Source: Symbiodinium natans (Eukaryota > Sar > Dinophyceae > Suessiales > Symbiodiniaceae). From it: 64,000 bases of DNA. The DNA lies in the NCBI GenBank assembly GCA_905221605.1, contig CAJNDS010000242.1, positions 1 through 64,000 on the forward strand, written 5' to 3'. A program made the translations under genes and the position numbers. Numbering within the stretch: the stretch's first letter is position 1; each line of letters opens with the position of its first letter. Shown here in pieces: positions 9,966 to 20,619 of the stretch. Under the pieces are notes generated by a model, which saw nothing but the letters and a program-made list of their open reading frames with translations, ran no database searches and was not told the origin of the DNA.

Positions 9966-10995
9966 CTTACCTTGCCTCTCTTGCCGCCTGCAAAGACGCG
10001 TGCGTTGAGCTTGTCCCGAGCTTACATCCGGCTGCCTTCACCAGCCAGAGTGGTCACAGCCTGGCCGCGCTCAACGCGCAGCTGCCCACCCCAATCGGCC
10101 CCTCTGAGGCTCTAGCCTCCACACAGCGTGCGTTTTCCAAGCAGCTTGATGAGGGCGTGTGGAGGCAAATGCTCAACTCGGCTCCTGCTGCTGACCGTGC
10201 CGAGCTCCATTCTGAAGCACAGCTGGGTGCACGTGCATTCTTGGCTGCTATCCCCCATGGTGCTTGCCGCATGGAGCCCGCAGTCTTTCTTGTTGAGCTG
10301 CGCCGCCGCTTGCGCATACCTGACGCTGCAGCCGATGTGTGGTGTCCTCGCTGCGACGGTGTGCTTGACACCCATTCAAGACATGCGGGCATGTGCTCGG
10401 CTGGGGGAGACAGGACCAGATGTCACCACGCTGCCCGTAACCTTGTTGCTGCCTGGGCCGACAGGGCTGGTTTGCAACCGGAGGTCGAAAAGCCTGACCT
10501 TTTGCTCCCCCAACGCCCTGACGAAGTGCGCTTGGCCTCCCGCCGGCCCGCCGACGTTTACCTGCCTGCTTGGGATGGGTCTCCCACCGCACTCGACCTG
10601 GCCATCACTGGCCCCACGCGGTCCGAGACCCTTGCCACTGCTTGCCAGGAGCCGCTGGCGGCCGCCTCGGCCTATGCTGCCTTCAAGTCCTCCCACTTGC
10701 ACACGGCGCAAACATGTGCCAGCCAGGGGGTCCGTTTCCAACAAGGCTCAGCAACACGGGGGCCTGGGAGCCCGGCGCTGCCAAGCTGCTTGCTCGTGTT
10801 GCCCGGGCTGCTGCTTTGCGTGAGGGAGTTGCCGCTGCAGCTCTACAGGACCAGCTGCTACAGGAGTTGTGTGTTGCCATCCGCTCCAGTCATGGTCGGT
10901 CCGTACTTTCTCGGTGGGCCCTGCCCGCGCCCGCGGCTGCCATCGCCCACCTGAGTGCCGCTGAGGTTCTTGCCCAGCCCGCCACTGCAGACTAG
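9966..10995 (+). pseudogene. Zinc knuckle and restriction-like endonuclease domain of copy D
   Basis: This frame reads AYLASLAACKDACVELVPSL, later LLVELRRRL-type text, then the zinc motif CPRCDGVLDTHSRHAGMC (C-x2-C-x9-H-x3-C). The endonuclease core follows: SRRPADVYLPAWDGSPTALD then LAITGP, with K in AYAAFKSSHL, matching the R-x-x-D ... D-x-A/T-x-T spacing of PD-(D/E)XK enzymes in R2/CRE-type retroelements. After GVRFQ (about 10735) the sense moves to another frame and ends RWALPAPAAAIAHLSAAEVL and a stop at 10993-10995. A frameshift is therefore present within the nuclease tail. Confidence 0.75.
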
Positions 10996-11345
10996 TGGGC
11001 CCGCCCCACTTGGCTTTTGGTACAGGACGCCTACTTCCGATCTTCTGCAGACCTACTCATGGGCTCGCAGGTCTCTTTGCAGGCTGTGTGCTTTCTTACT
11101 GAGGGTGCCCGAGGGTGGCCACTAGCTTCAGCAGCCGGCGTCCGCTTGCGTCTGGCAATCTCTGCAGCCCATGGTCCAGTCCGTGCCCCTGAGCCGTAGT
11201 CGTCTTCGTAGTCTTTTGTTTGGCCTGTCCGCCCCCGGGATGGCGTGGCCACGTGTAAGGCATAAGTCCTTCGTTCAGGCCTTTCCGGCTGTCTGTTCAT
11301 ACAGATACAAAGATGTACAGGGCCACAGCCCGCACACTTTATCAT

Positions 11346-11686
11346 ACTTTTGCTAGTCGCGGCACCCCAGCTGCACCGCAGTGCCCAAGAGCGGCCGACG
11401 ACAGACTACACCGGTTTCACGTGCGTGAGCCAATTTGCACCGGCTTTGTTGGCCTTCTCAATGGTGCCACCTTGCTTGTACCTCTCGAACCTTTCATAGG
11501 CTTTGCTACCTGGCTTCTTGGGGTTGCCATCCTGAATGCGAGTCTTTGTCCAGGCTCCTTCAACGCAGAAAGCTGGGCTTCATCGCTTGCCCCACTGGCG
11601 CAGTTTGAAAAAGAGACAGAAGTCTTACTTTTACGCATTTTGCTCAAGCACATGTTACATGTTCCTGGGCTTGCAGCACGTACGAC
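11346..11686. other. Spacer before the protease gene
   Basis: No supported feature. A plus frame is open across it but shows no recognisable domain; upstream exons or the promoter of the next gene may lie here. Confidence 0.4.
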
Positions 11687-12881
11687 ATGTGGCTATGGTT
11701 CATTTTCGTCACAACTGCTTGCAGCAAGGACTCGAACTGCCGAGAGGCCCGGAGCTGCGAAGACGATGCGTTTGGACTTCTTCAATTTCGCTCAGTTCCA
11801 CCCTCGGGATCCTTCGGTCCGTGGTCCTTTGGAGGCATTGTTCCCGGAGATCCTTTGTACAAGCACTTGGAAGGGGAAGCAATGCCGCCTCGTCCGACAA
11901 AGGGCAAAATACCGAAGGATTTTGATTCCAGAACTACATGGCCACAGTGCAGCGCAGTGATCAATCACATCCGCGACCAAAGTCGTTGCGGATCCTGCTG
12001 GGCGGTTGGCAGCGTGTCAACCCTGAATGATCGACTGTGCGTGCTCACAGGTGACAATCACACCATCCTTTCTGCTGATGATCCCTTAGCCAATTGCAAC
12101 AGCACCATCGAAGGTGCCGAGCTACCCACTTGTGTTCACCCTGGGGTGGGCGGTTGTGGTGGAGGACAATTGGAATTTGTTTGGAAATGGTATAAAGAAA
12201 TGGGCGTGGTGAGTGGTGCAGGCTACCGTGAACTCGGGTTCATGCGTCAGAAGGTCAGGACCTGTGCGCCATATTCATTTCCTCCATGTCACAATGACAC
12301 TTGGGCTGCGAGGCCTGTCTGTTCTGAAACGTTTCATACACCTGCAGCTTTCAGTTCCTGTTTCAATCTCAGCTTCCAGCCTCCCTACTGGGGAGACAAG
12401 CTGAAAGCCAAGAGCTGGTACAAAGTTCCCAGCGACCAAATTCAGCAGGAAATCATGCACCATGGATCAGTCAGTTGCCAAGTACAGGCCACGTGTTCGA
12501 TGGTCAACTACACCGGTGGCGTCTATGTTCCTTCCGGGCGAGTTTGTGGAGGTCATGTGATGCGTATCTTGGTGCTTTCACGTGTGGTGTTAATTCTTTT
12601 GTTTTTTTTCCTCACCCCGGCCCCAAATTGACATTATGGGCGCAATTGTAATACAAACTTGAAACCTAGCAATTTTCAATGGTTTTTGTTTCTTTCTTGG
12701 AATTTGCCCAATCTCCGAGTCTTCCTCAGGTATCATTGGTTGGGGTGTGGAAGAGGACGTTGGCTACTGGTGGGTCGCGAACAGTTGGGGATCTCAATGG
12801 GGTCTCAATGGCTTCATCAAATGGCTGCGCGGCAGCGATGCCCAGGGCATCGAAAGTGGCGTGGTGGCAGGGCTGATTTAG
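11687..12881 (+). CDS. Cathepsin B-like cysteine protease (two exons)
   Basis: Papain-family (C1) protease, expected in the secretory or lysosomal route. Exon 1 is 11687-12563 and exon 2 12730-12881, joining to 342 codons. The start [13 protein letters not shown] looks like a signal peptide. The mature enzyme begins near [12 protein letters not shown] (residues 75-86). The oxyanion Gln and catalytic Cys lie in [14 protein letters not shown] (Cys104), the catalytic His in VCGGHVM (His290) and Asn in [10 protein letters not shown] (Asn310); all are present. [14 protein letters not shown] (199-212) occupies the place of the cathepsin B occluding loop, with one His where mammalian cathepsin B has two. 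The intron is GT-AG with GTATC at both borders; its removal gives GGHVMRIIGWG, the family norm. The propeptide is short, so an upstream exon is possible. Confidence 0.9.
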
Positions 12882-14136
12882 TGGCGATGGTGGCGACGGC
12901 GCAGTGGAACACTTGCGGATGGCACGGCGGTGCAAAATCGTGGGCTGTTGCGGTGAGGTGATGCTAACTTGGAGCTGGGCAAAGTGCGTGGCCTTGGTAA
13001 ATCATGCTTTGGTTCAATACTTCGTGTCTTTATCTAAGAAAAACCCGATTGAGCGATGTTTGCGGATAGACCCCAGCAAATCGTATTGAACAGTTGGTTA
13101 TGGCGATGTCAGCATATCATCGTGGAGTTGGCGATATGGAAAGCAAGAATTATGGACCACGAATCAATAAGTATAATTATGGTGATTTCTCAACATTGGG
13201 GGTTACCTTAATTGTTTGGGTTATTACCATAAATGGTTAATTTTAGGACGATTTAGGGGGTCTCCCATTTTAAGAAACATTGGCATGAATGAAATACGGG
13301 AATTTTTGAACTTAAAGGTTCATACGATTCTCACTGATTCGATGTGTTTAGAGGCATGTTGCCCCCTTTTTTTGCCACCCTCTGTGGCAACTTGAGCATT
13401 GTAGAAATAGCACCCATAATAAGATTAATGAAAACACAAAGATTGGCACAAACAGAGGAAGGTGAGTAAACAAAGGAGAGTCGCAGCAGTAGCAGCAGCA
13501 GTAGAAGAAGAAGTAATCGCAACAAAAAAAATAAAGAAGCGTCATGGAAGGGCTCATACCCACGGCCTTTGCTCAAAGGTCGATGTGTTCACTCCCGTCC
13601 TCCTCCCCCTTATGGTAGACTACCTCAAACTTTTAACCCTTAAGCAGTCCCAAAGCCTTATATACCCATGCTCCGATTCCGGCCACGGCGCCGTCTCCTG
13701 GTAGAAAGTTCTTCGGGGGTATGGAGGGTTTAACTAAGGATTTCGTGTCTCAGAATGTTTCAGCTACATGCGTTTAGATTCAAGGAATTGGTGCGCAAGT
13801 ATCTTTTGAGGGCTAGAGTTTATTAATTCGGTATAATTTGGGGTTTACGGATTGCCTGCTAGATTTCGATTTCAGGTAGGGCTTAGGGCCTACGGCGTAG
13901 GGTTCAAGGTTGGGAGTAGGGTTTAGGGTAGATGCAGGTTAGATAGTTTGGGGATTGGTTGTTCGGGGCTGGAGGGTTGAGCGTTCCAGGTTTAGAATTT
14001 GGGGTCTGCTTCCCGGGTTCTAACATTCGGGGTTTTGCGAGGTAATTACACTTCAAAGTTTTGGCCCCAATGGCGCGTGCATCAATCGATGGCTTGCCAG
14101 CTTGCGCGTTGACGAACATTCACGAGTTCTCCGCAG
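12882..14136. other. AT-richer intergenic stretch
   Basis: No gene recognised. It holds a short run of GCAGTA/GAAGAA triplets at about 13482-13520 and degenerate TTTAGGG-like text at 13830-14040. An upstream exon of the next gene could be hidden here. Confidence 0.5.
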
Positions 14137-15177
14137 GCTGTTTGCGAGCTTCGACCTGCAAACACCTGTGCCACACACTTCGATGCACCGTCCTGCGCGT
14201 GCATCCTCAACGGCCTCACATGGATTCCAGCAGAAGCATCGCTGGCCGGAAGCTTGCGCATGATCCTGCTCAACCTTCGGTGGCGTTGCGTAAGACTCCC
14301 AGCTTCCACAGGCCCTAACTTCGGAGCCTTGCTGCAAGCGGCCAGTAGATCGCTTCGCCACTTGCACGTGCAGCTTTATCACAGGAAGTATGGTTTCGGT
14401 GGGGAAGAGCTTCTGGAACAGCTGGGGCGAGTGGAATCCTACCCAAACCTGGTCAGCTTGCTGCTTCGAACTCCGAGAGCAGCTGGCTGCAAGCCAGAGT
14501 GGCTTCGAGGCATCAACTTTGCCAGTTTGCACGCCCTGGAACTGACAGGGGATTCGGGTGCTCCTGACATTGGCCCGCTCATTGAGAAGATTACCTGCTT
14601 CCCGAACCTCAGGGAACTCATCACGAATGGCGAAGCCGCTTCAGGGTGGGCGCCGTCAGTGGTCATGCGGGCGCCGCGTCTTGAAGTCTTGGAGTTCTGC
14701 GGCTACTTCATGAACTTTGAGTTTATCGAGTGCCTACTCCTCAACCCTTCCCTGCGCCACGTATTTCTTTCAGGCGCGTGGAACTCAGATAAAGCATACA
14801 AGCTCCCTTGTTTCAAGACAGAGCATGGCCAAACCAGGAGGCTCAGCTCCTTCAGTCTTGGCGCAGGGTTGCAGCCCCAAGATTCTGGAGAGTCTTTTAT
14901 GGACACAGTCGCCAGGCTCGTCTCCACTGACTTGCTGACAACTGTGAGGAAGTTGCAATTGAACCTGGAGGACCCGTATCACTTGCACTGGAAGAAGCTT
15001 CGCGTTGCGCCGGGTGTGAAGACGTTCCGCTTGTGGCTCTACTCGTGGCACTTCTGCGGGGACCCGGCCGACTTTCAGAAGGAGCACCTCGCAGGCTGCA
15101 CCGTTCATGTCGGTCCGCCTTCGCAGATCTTGGAGTGGACCTACGGGGTTCCCTACGAGAGCGACGAAGCCATGTGA
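14137..15177 (+). CDS. Leucine-rich-repeat-like protein, main exon
   Basis: A single open exon of 346 codons from a likely splice acceptor (CTCCGCAG at 14129-14136) to the stop at 15175-15177; the ATG at 14254 is the first Met. It contains irregular leucine-rich repeats: FASLHALELTGDSGAPDIG, FPNLRELITNGEAASGW, APRLEVLEFCGYFMNFEF, NPSLRHVFLSGAWN, with 25-35 residue spacing like F-box/LRR proteins. No F-box is visible in this exon. The C-terminal part (FRLWLYSWHFCGDPADFQK) is not a repeat. It is probably a protein-binding protein; no specific role can be assigned. Confidence 0.6.
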   Translation, partial: AVCELRPANTCATHFDAPSCACILNGLTWIPAEASLAGSLRMILLNLRWRCVRLPASTGPNFGALLQAASRSLRHLHVQLYHRKYGFGGEELLEQLGRVESYPNLVSLLLRTPRAAGCKPEWLRGINFASLHALELTGDSGAPDIGPLIEKITCFPNLRELITNGEAASGWAPSVVMRAPRLEVLEFCGYFMNFEFIECLLLNPSLRHVFLSGAWNSDKAYKLPCFKTEHGQTRRLSSFSLGAGLQPQDSGESFMDTVARLVSTDLLTTVRKLQLNLEDPYHLHWKKLRVAPGVKTFRLWLYSWHFCGDPADFQKEHLAGCTVHVGPPSQILEWTYGVPYESDEAM

Positions 15178-15299
15178 CCACAGCCATCTCCTTCAAACCC
15201 AGACAGGAGGTCTTGCAGCTCTGGGCGCCGTAGCGTAGCTCCCAGAGCTCCCGGCTCAGATGCTCCGTTAAAAACGACAGCAGCCAACAGCAACAACGG

Positions 15300-15725
15300 T
15301 CAAACGACAGAAGCAAAGGCCACGGATTAGGATTTGGGGTTAGGGTTGTGGGTATGGGGTTGTGGGTTTTGAGTTGGGCGCAGGGTTTAGGCTTTGAGGT
15401 TAGTAGGGCAGAAGGTCCCTAAACCCTAAACCTTAAATCTGCAGGGTATAAGAGTTGGGGTGTCGGGTTTGATGTGTGGGGTATAGGGCTCAGGAGTTGA
15501 GGTTTAAGGCTATGAGCAGAGGATGTAGGGCCCGGTGTAGGGTTTAAGATTTGTGGTTGACAGAGGCGTGGCTCGCTTTAGAACATCGATTGGTTCAGGG
15601 TTTAGGATTAAGGTTTGTGGTTTAAGGCCGAGGTTTTAAGGCTTGAGGAACTCGCGGTGCAGGGTTCAGGATTCTAGGGTTTGGGGTTCAGGGTTTAGGG
15701 TTTAGGTTTAGGATTGTAGGGCTGA
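15300..15725. repeat. Degenerate TTTAGGG-like repeat field
   Basis: About 400 bases of imperfect units such as ggtttaggg, gggttgtggg and gggtttaggatt, mostly G-rich on the plus strand. It resembles decayed telomere-type repeat rather than a clean array. Confidence 0.7.
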
Positions 15726-15769
15726 TTGGTTCCCGCAGTCCGACAGTTCTTCCGCTCAGCGCAGCGATT

Positions 15770-15966
15770 GTGGGACGTTGGCAGTTCCAGTCACACGTGC
15801 ATTATTCAAGTTCGGCCTTGACTGTACTCAGCGGCATCTCTGGCATGTTAGAGTGTGTCAATCAGCGGCAGACCTACAACTATCCAGGAAGCATGCCCAT
15901 TCCCAAAGTGGATCCGGGGCTGTTGCATTTGGAAAACGAGCTTCGCAAAGACTTGTTCGAATCCTG
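15770..15966 (+). CDS. Possible upstream exon, unknown
   Basis: An open frame with ordinary composition (YPGSMPIPKVDPGLLHLENE then LRKDLFES). It lies about 370 bases before the first recognisable exon of the membrane protein gene and could belong to it. Other frames are also open here, so support is weak. Confidence 0.2.
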
Positions 15967-16332
15967 ACTGCAAGCAGCTCTTGTCTTCGGAGCGTGCGCT
16001 GGGAGAGATTTCCATGTTGTCCTCCCAGGAAGGCCGCAAGGTTCGGGTATGTTTTTCGGCCAGCATCAGCAAACGCCTATGGCCTCGTGATGTTGAAATA
16101 ACTATTGCGCACGCAGTCGTCATTGGACGTCAGGATCGTGTCGGCCTTGCCGCCCTCAGGAGTAACAGTCGGCCTGGTTTAGTAATTGGCTTCTTCAATC
16201 TCTACCGGTGGTGATGGGCTTTTTTGGGCTGAGTCGGGGCCAACCTGGGCTGACGTAACCCTAGCCAGAAGTGTGTCCGGTGGTTTGTCAGTTCATGTTT
16301 GTTGCTTGTGATCACAATGGTGGTGCACCCAG

Positions 16333-17795
16333 GATGCCTTGGAGGCGCGCTTGTCGCCAATCGTGGCACGCTTGAATGCGCTGGAAGCGCACCTCGTTCA
16401 AGGCAAGGAAGAGGATGGGCTCTTGGCCACCAATAGCGATGACAAGCTTGTTCAAGTCGAGGCAGGCTTGGCGGTGCTTGCGTCAATGTCGTCATGTGGT
16501 GCTGCTGTATGCTGTTGTGTGTGTTCACCACGTGTTTTTTTCCGCTTATACCTTGCCAGCTTTTGGGGGGTTTTTCCATGGACATGTTGTTGATGACGAC
16601 ATTGGATTTGTAGGCGCAAGTCCTGGACGTAAACGCGGCGTTCTTTCCGTGTGCCTTGGATTCCTGGCCAGCCAAGGACATTCCAGTTGCATTCCAAAAA
16701 AGCGAAGACTTTGATGTAAGCAGATACTTGTACCACTTGTACCAGTAGCCAGTAGTCTCCAGAGGCGCCAGGGAGTGACCAAAACAGCAATCGATGCCGT
16801 TGTTGGAGGAGCAATGTGAGCGGGTTCATGTCGGGGAGACCGTCTGGAACTTTGTTCTTGTGATCGGCCTGTTGGATTGCGGCACTCTGGATACTTGGAT
16901 CGCGTTCGTCATCATGCTTGGGAATGCTCTGATGCAAACTTTGTTTTGCATTGCCATCTTGTCTCCAGAATTTCGTGGGACTGCATTTGCTTCGCAACTT
17001 GCCGTTGCACAGGAGTGGCGGCTGGGCGTGGGCCATGATTCTACATACATGGACAGTACTCCCACAAGCTTGGTCGCTCGAGTCTGTGCAAATGATGAGA
17101 CATTGATTTTGGCAAACTCACAAGCCGCATTGGTCCGCGACATCACGTCGTACCTGGGCTTCGACGCGGCGCAGGGCATCTCGTTCCTTTCTCCGGGGCC
17201 GCTACTTAGCATGCTGTGCATTCTGCATTGGTGCCTCTACATCTTTGAGGAGTTTCGAAGCATTTACAGCACTTCTCAGGCAGTTGGCCGGGTGGCTTGG
17301 GGCCAGCAAAGTGAGCTGCAGGGGGGGCGTTTGGTCTGCATCTCTTACCAGCGTGCTTTGTCGTACTTCGTGGTCACAGCTGCGCGCACATGTATCGCGG
17401 CGGTGCTGCTGTATGCCGGCGTGTTGTGGCTAGCAGGGACCACATCTATTGCATCCTTGATGGTGAACAGTGTGGCACTGGCTGCGATCATGGACATCGA
17501 CGAGAAAATGTTCGCGGCACTCATGCCACGGCAAATTCAAGTAGAAATGCAGACCTTGAGTCCATTCGCTGCGACCTTCAGTCGCTGGGCCAGCCAATTG
17601 GAATCTGTACTTCTCAACACCGTGATCTCAGGTGGGCATGGTTCAAGTGTGTTCAAGTCCTGTCGATCTGGTGGCTGGAAAATAGAGCATTTGTAAGAAA
17701 CTTACAATTGTGGTATGGAACATGCATATGCATATGTCTATGTAGATGTATATGCATATGCATATGTATCTGCATATGTATATGTATATGTATAG

Positions 17796-17881
<86 letters not shown>

Positions 17882-19224
17882 GTTTTTATAGATATTTGTA
17901 TAAAAATATAGAGTATCTGTATTTACATACCGTGGTACTGTAAGACTAATCGCCAGAACCGTCACAGTCGTAAGCAGGTCTGCTTGGCTGGTCCTTCGTT
18001 TGCTTGATCCATCCGCTGAGCCAAGAGATGCGTGACGTGAAGCAGGCGTATTGTGGTGGAAACCAAGACTTCGTCCTCAAGGCGAACGCAGACGTCCAGT
18101 TGGCAGTGGGTATTAACACCGCTCCTTTTGCACAAGGAGGAAATCTGTCCTTGAGCAGTTTAGCCGTCGACGAGTTGCTGCACACAAGCTCGCGGAGGAA
18201 CCTGAAGTATGTGGTAGTTGCTCACGCACTATCGGATTTCGGGAGGTGGTCTACCGGCAGCATAAGTGAGTGGGGAGTGGCGCAACTTCATGGCTGCCAG
18301 CAGTGGGAAAACAGCGGATTCCTCACTGCTGCAGCAGTTGCGCTCGGCCATCCAGCGAGAACAGGCTTGGCTTGTGGATGTCTGCGTTTTGCATTCTGCT
18401 CTCATTTGCTTGCGATAAAGAACGTGCTAGTCTAGCCTACCCTGGACCCAGGCTAGAGCAAGCCTGGGTCCTTGCTCAGGCCTTGGCCAGGCCTAGCCTA
18501 GACGTATGGGCTTACATAGGCCTACCCCCCCCCCCCCCGCCCGAAACGACATGCGGCCAGTACCATTGCCCCATAGTGTACCATAGTGTACCGCTGTGAA
18601 TGCAAGTGGAGGCTTGTCGTGCAGTGACCTTGCCTCGGACTGCCTCCGCCCAGAAGCCCGGCTGCTTCGGATGCTATGTCCCAGAACATGTGGCTGCGAT
18701 GATCCCCGCCTACCATGGTTCAAAGTATCCTCTCTAGGCAGGCTGAGACCAGCATGTGTGATAAGGGCACTTTACGTTGTTCAGCATGCGTTCTCGAAGG
18801 GGATTGTGTTATGTAGACATGTCCCAACTTTGCCGGAGGCTGCGCGCAAGCTTGCCTGGATGAAGCGCAGGAAGCATCGGCGGCTGTGCCATGCAAAGAT
18901 GCAGGCTTTGGCTCTCGATGGAATCAGGCATGGCAGACGTGGCCCGCAATTTGGCTCACCGCCTTCAACGGTGATCCTTCCACACGGGATGGTCAAGAGC
19001 GCCTGGTTCACTTGCGGAACATGTCACGCTATGTCCAGGAGAAGGGGTGCAGCGCCATCAGGTCGATGAACTTACCTCAGGGGATACCATTCCAAGGAGA
19101 TTCTGTTTGCAGCGGTTGGAACATGCTGATCTCCTCCATCGCGAATCTGTGCCCAGAAGCCTGTGAGTGCACAAAGCGGCACTCAGACCCCGAGAGCGGT
19201 TGCCCGCGCAGCTGTGGACTTTGA
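16333..19224 (+). CDS. Multipass membrane protein with Cys-rich ShK-like tail (multi-exon)
   Basis: Exons read as: 16333-about 16490 ([20 protein letters not shown]), 16621-16715 ending at donor GTAAG, about 16788-17631 (six-helix core), 17978-about 18243, about 18600-18715, and 18839-19224 with stop. The core has hydrophobic segments in [75 protein letters not shown] and [20 protein letters not shown]. The 17632-17977 intron joins VIS to [14 protein letters not shown]. The tail has two cysteine clusters, [14 protein letters not shown] and [14 protein letters not shown]...GCPRSCGL-stop, with ShK-like spacing. From memory this arrangement is an expanded dinoflagellate family of unknown function. 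The middle exons between 18243 and 18600 are not resolved. Confidence 0.7.
17708..17890. repeat. (TATATG)n microsatellite in an intron
   Basis: About 30 hexamer units, starting as catatgcatatg and becoming pure tatatg. It lies wholly inside the GT-AG intron 17632-17977. Confidence 0.97.
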
Positions 19225-19543
19225 CAACAAAAATTGCTCTTGACTTCTTAGAGTCTTGACTTCTGATTCTGCGCAGGTGTCACGTCATGGCTTACGCAGA
19301 AGTCGTCATAAGTGGCATGCAGAAGCTCGCTTCCGAGAGTTTGAGCGTGAGAGGCGGGCATCGTCGGGTTTGGGCCCTGCCGTCCTGCACACACATCTCG
19401 GCAACCCAGGGCGCTGGAATCAGCGGTCGCACGCTATGGCACAGAAAAGTGCAAGCAGCAAATATGCAAGCAAGTGTGGTGAGGGGAGGGCGATGCGTTT
19501 GTCACAGCCCGACGCCAGAGATCATCGATCGCCCAACAATCAG

Positions 19544-19690
19544 AAACTGGCCAATGAATCAGCAGCTGCAAATCAGAAACAGGTAAGAATTGCGAGTCAG
19601 AAGCTAGCGCAATCCAGAAGCGGCTAAGCAGAAATCGGGCCAAATCAGAAACTGCGCATCAGAAACCCGCGCGAATCAGAAACTGCGCAT
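19544..19690. repeat. Array of AATCAGAAAC units
   Basis: Seven or so imperfect units of AATCAGAAAC with GC-rich spacers (for example ccaaatcagaaactgcgc and gcgaatcagaaactgcgc). The complement of this motif forms the array at 20010-20222, so the two are inverted relative to each other. Confidence 0.75.
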
Positions 19691-20009
19691 CGGGGCAGGG
19701 GGATGGGGGGGGAAATCGCGAGAGAACTCCACGCCTCGGAAGTAATGGGTGGGGGGGGGGGGGTCGGGGGAGAGTTTAGGGCTTGAAAGTTTTGGGGTTC
19801 CGGGTTATGAACAGGGCGTAGAAGTGACGCCTATACCTCAGGATGCCCCTACCCCAACTTTGAATCACTGGGGTTTAGTGTTGAGTGATTGGGTTGCTTG
19901 TCAGCGATACTGGCGTCCTGTCTAGGCACGAGTCAAGATTTTGCCCTCTCTAGGCATGAGTAAAGATTTTACATGTCGAGCTTTTGCCTTTTCAGCCATT
20001 TTAGCGTCC
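19691..20009. other. Spacer between inverted arrays
   Basis: It holds a run of about 16 G at 19748-19763 and a direct repeat of tctaggca(c/t)gagt(c/a)aagatttt at about 19922-19978. No gene is seen. Confidence 0.6.
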
Positions 20010-20222
20010 CTGAATCAGTCGTTTGCCATTTCCGAATCAGCCGTTTTCCCGGTTTCCGAATCAGCCATTTCCCGGTTTCCGAATCGGCCGTTTGGCAGTT
20101 TCCGAATCGTCCGTTAACATGGTTTCTGATTTAGCCCTGCTGGTTTCCGAAGCAGGCCTGGTTTCCGATTTTCCCGTTCTGGTTTCCGAGTCAGGTCCGG
20201 TTACCAACTTCAGCCGTTCTGG
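20010..20222. repeat. Array of GGTTTCCGAATCAGCC units
   Basis: About eight imperfect units with a 16-24 base period (GGTTTCCGAATCAGCC, GTTTCCGAATCGTCC, GGTTTCTGATTTAGCC and so on). It is the reverse-complement counterpart of the array at 19544-19690. Confidence 0.8.
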
Positions 20223-20231
20223 TGTGGTCTA

Positions 20232-20610
20232 TCAGCGACCATCCGGTAGATGACCCTCCGCATTGGGGCTGCCCGGCGTTTTGGAGGCCGTGACCTTTGT
20301 CCTAGCATAGTAGATGGTGAGGTCTTCGGAACTCATCTTCTTCAACTCATCCCTCTTCTCCTTTGCGAGGAACTCGTTGTGGTCAAGCTTTGTCCTTGCT
20401 TTCATATGAAGTCTTTTGGCGGCCGGCGACTTGAGCGAGTTGGCAGGTTCCTGAGTCTTGCGCACCGCATGCTCGAGGAGTCAAGGAGAAAGCGCATTCG
20501 CAACGAGCTATGTGCGTTCCACTTGTTCTCTCATGGTAGCAAGGGCTCTATAGCGTTTTCTGAAGGTCTTTTTCTGCTTCTTATCATGGGCTTCAGACAT
20601 CGGCAGATAT
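20232..20610 (-). CDS. Possible minus-strand exons, unknown
   Basis: Two minus-strand open pieces have a protein-like make-up: 20610-20520 begins MSEAHDKKQKKTFRKRYRAL, and 20465-20232 reads KLDHNEFLAKEKRDELKKMS then SEDLTIYYARTKV. They would need an intron between them. This would be the only minus-strand host gene in the window, lying head to head with the ankyrin gene, so I hold it loosely. Confidence 0.25.
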
Positions 20611-20619
20611 CCCGTCATT

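Larger units (their letters stand above)
7890..11345 (+). mobile_element. Retrotransposon copy D with RT and RLE remnants
   Basis: The most complete retroelement in the window. An N-terminal region from about 7890 precedes a reverse transcriptase part (about 8560-9960), a C-terminal zinc knuckle and restriction-like endonuclease (about 9966-10995) and a 3' untranslated stretch of roughly 350 bases. The coding sense is interrupted by at least three frame changes (about 8998, 9320-9400 and 9960) and one more near 10735. The left boundary is not visible; the right one is set where homology-like coding ends and an A/T-rich stretch begins, so both ends are approximate. Confidence 0.75.

Noticed and set aside
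15953-15972. TTCGAATCC, a tRNA T-loop-like string
   Set aside because: The flanking bases do not pair into a T-stem and no acceptor or anticodon arm fits around it.
17738-17965. Met-Tyr/Thr-Tyr repeat frames
   Set aside because: Translation of the intronic TATATG microsatellite.
19544-20222. CRISPR array
   Set aside because: Units are diverged, spacers are short and irregular, the organism is a eukaryote and there are no cas genes.
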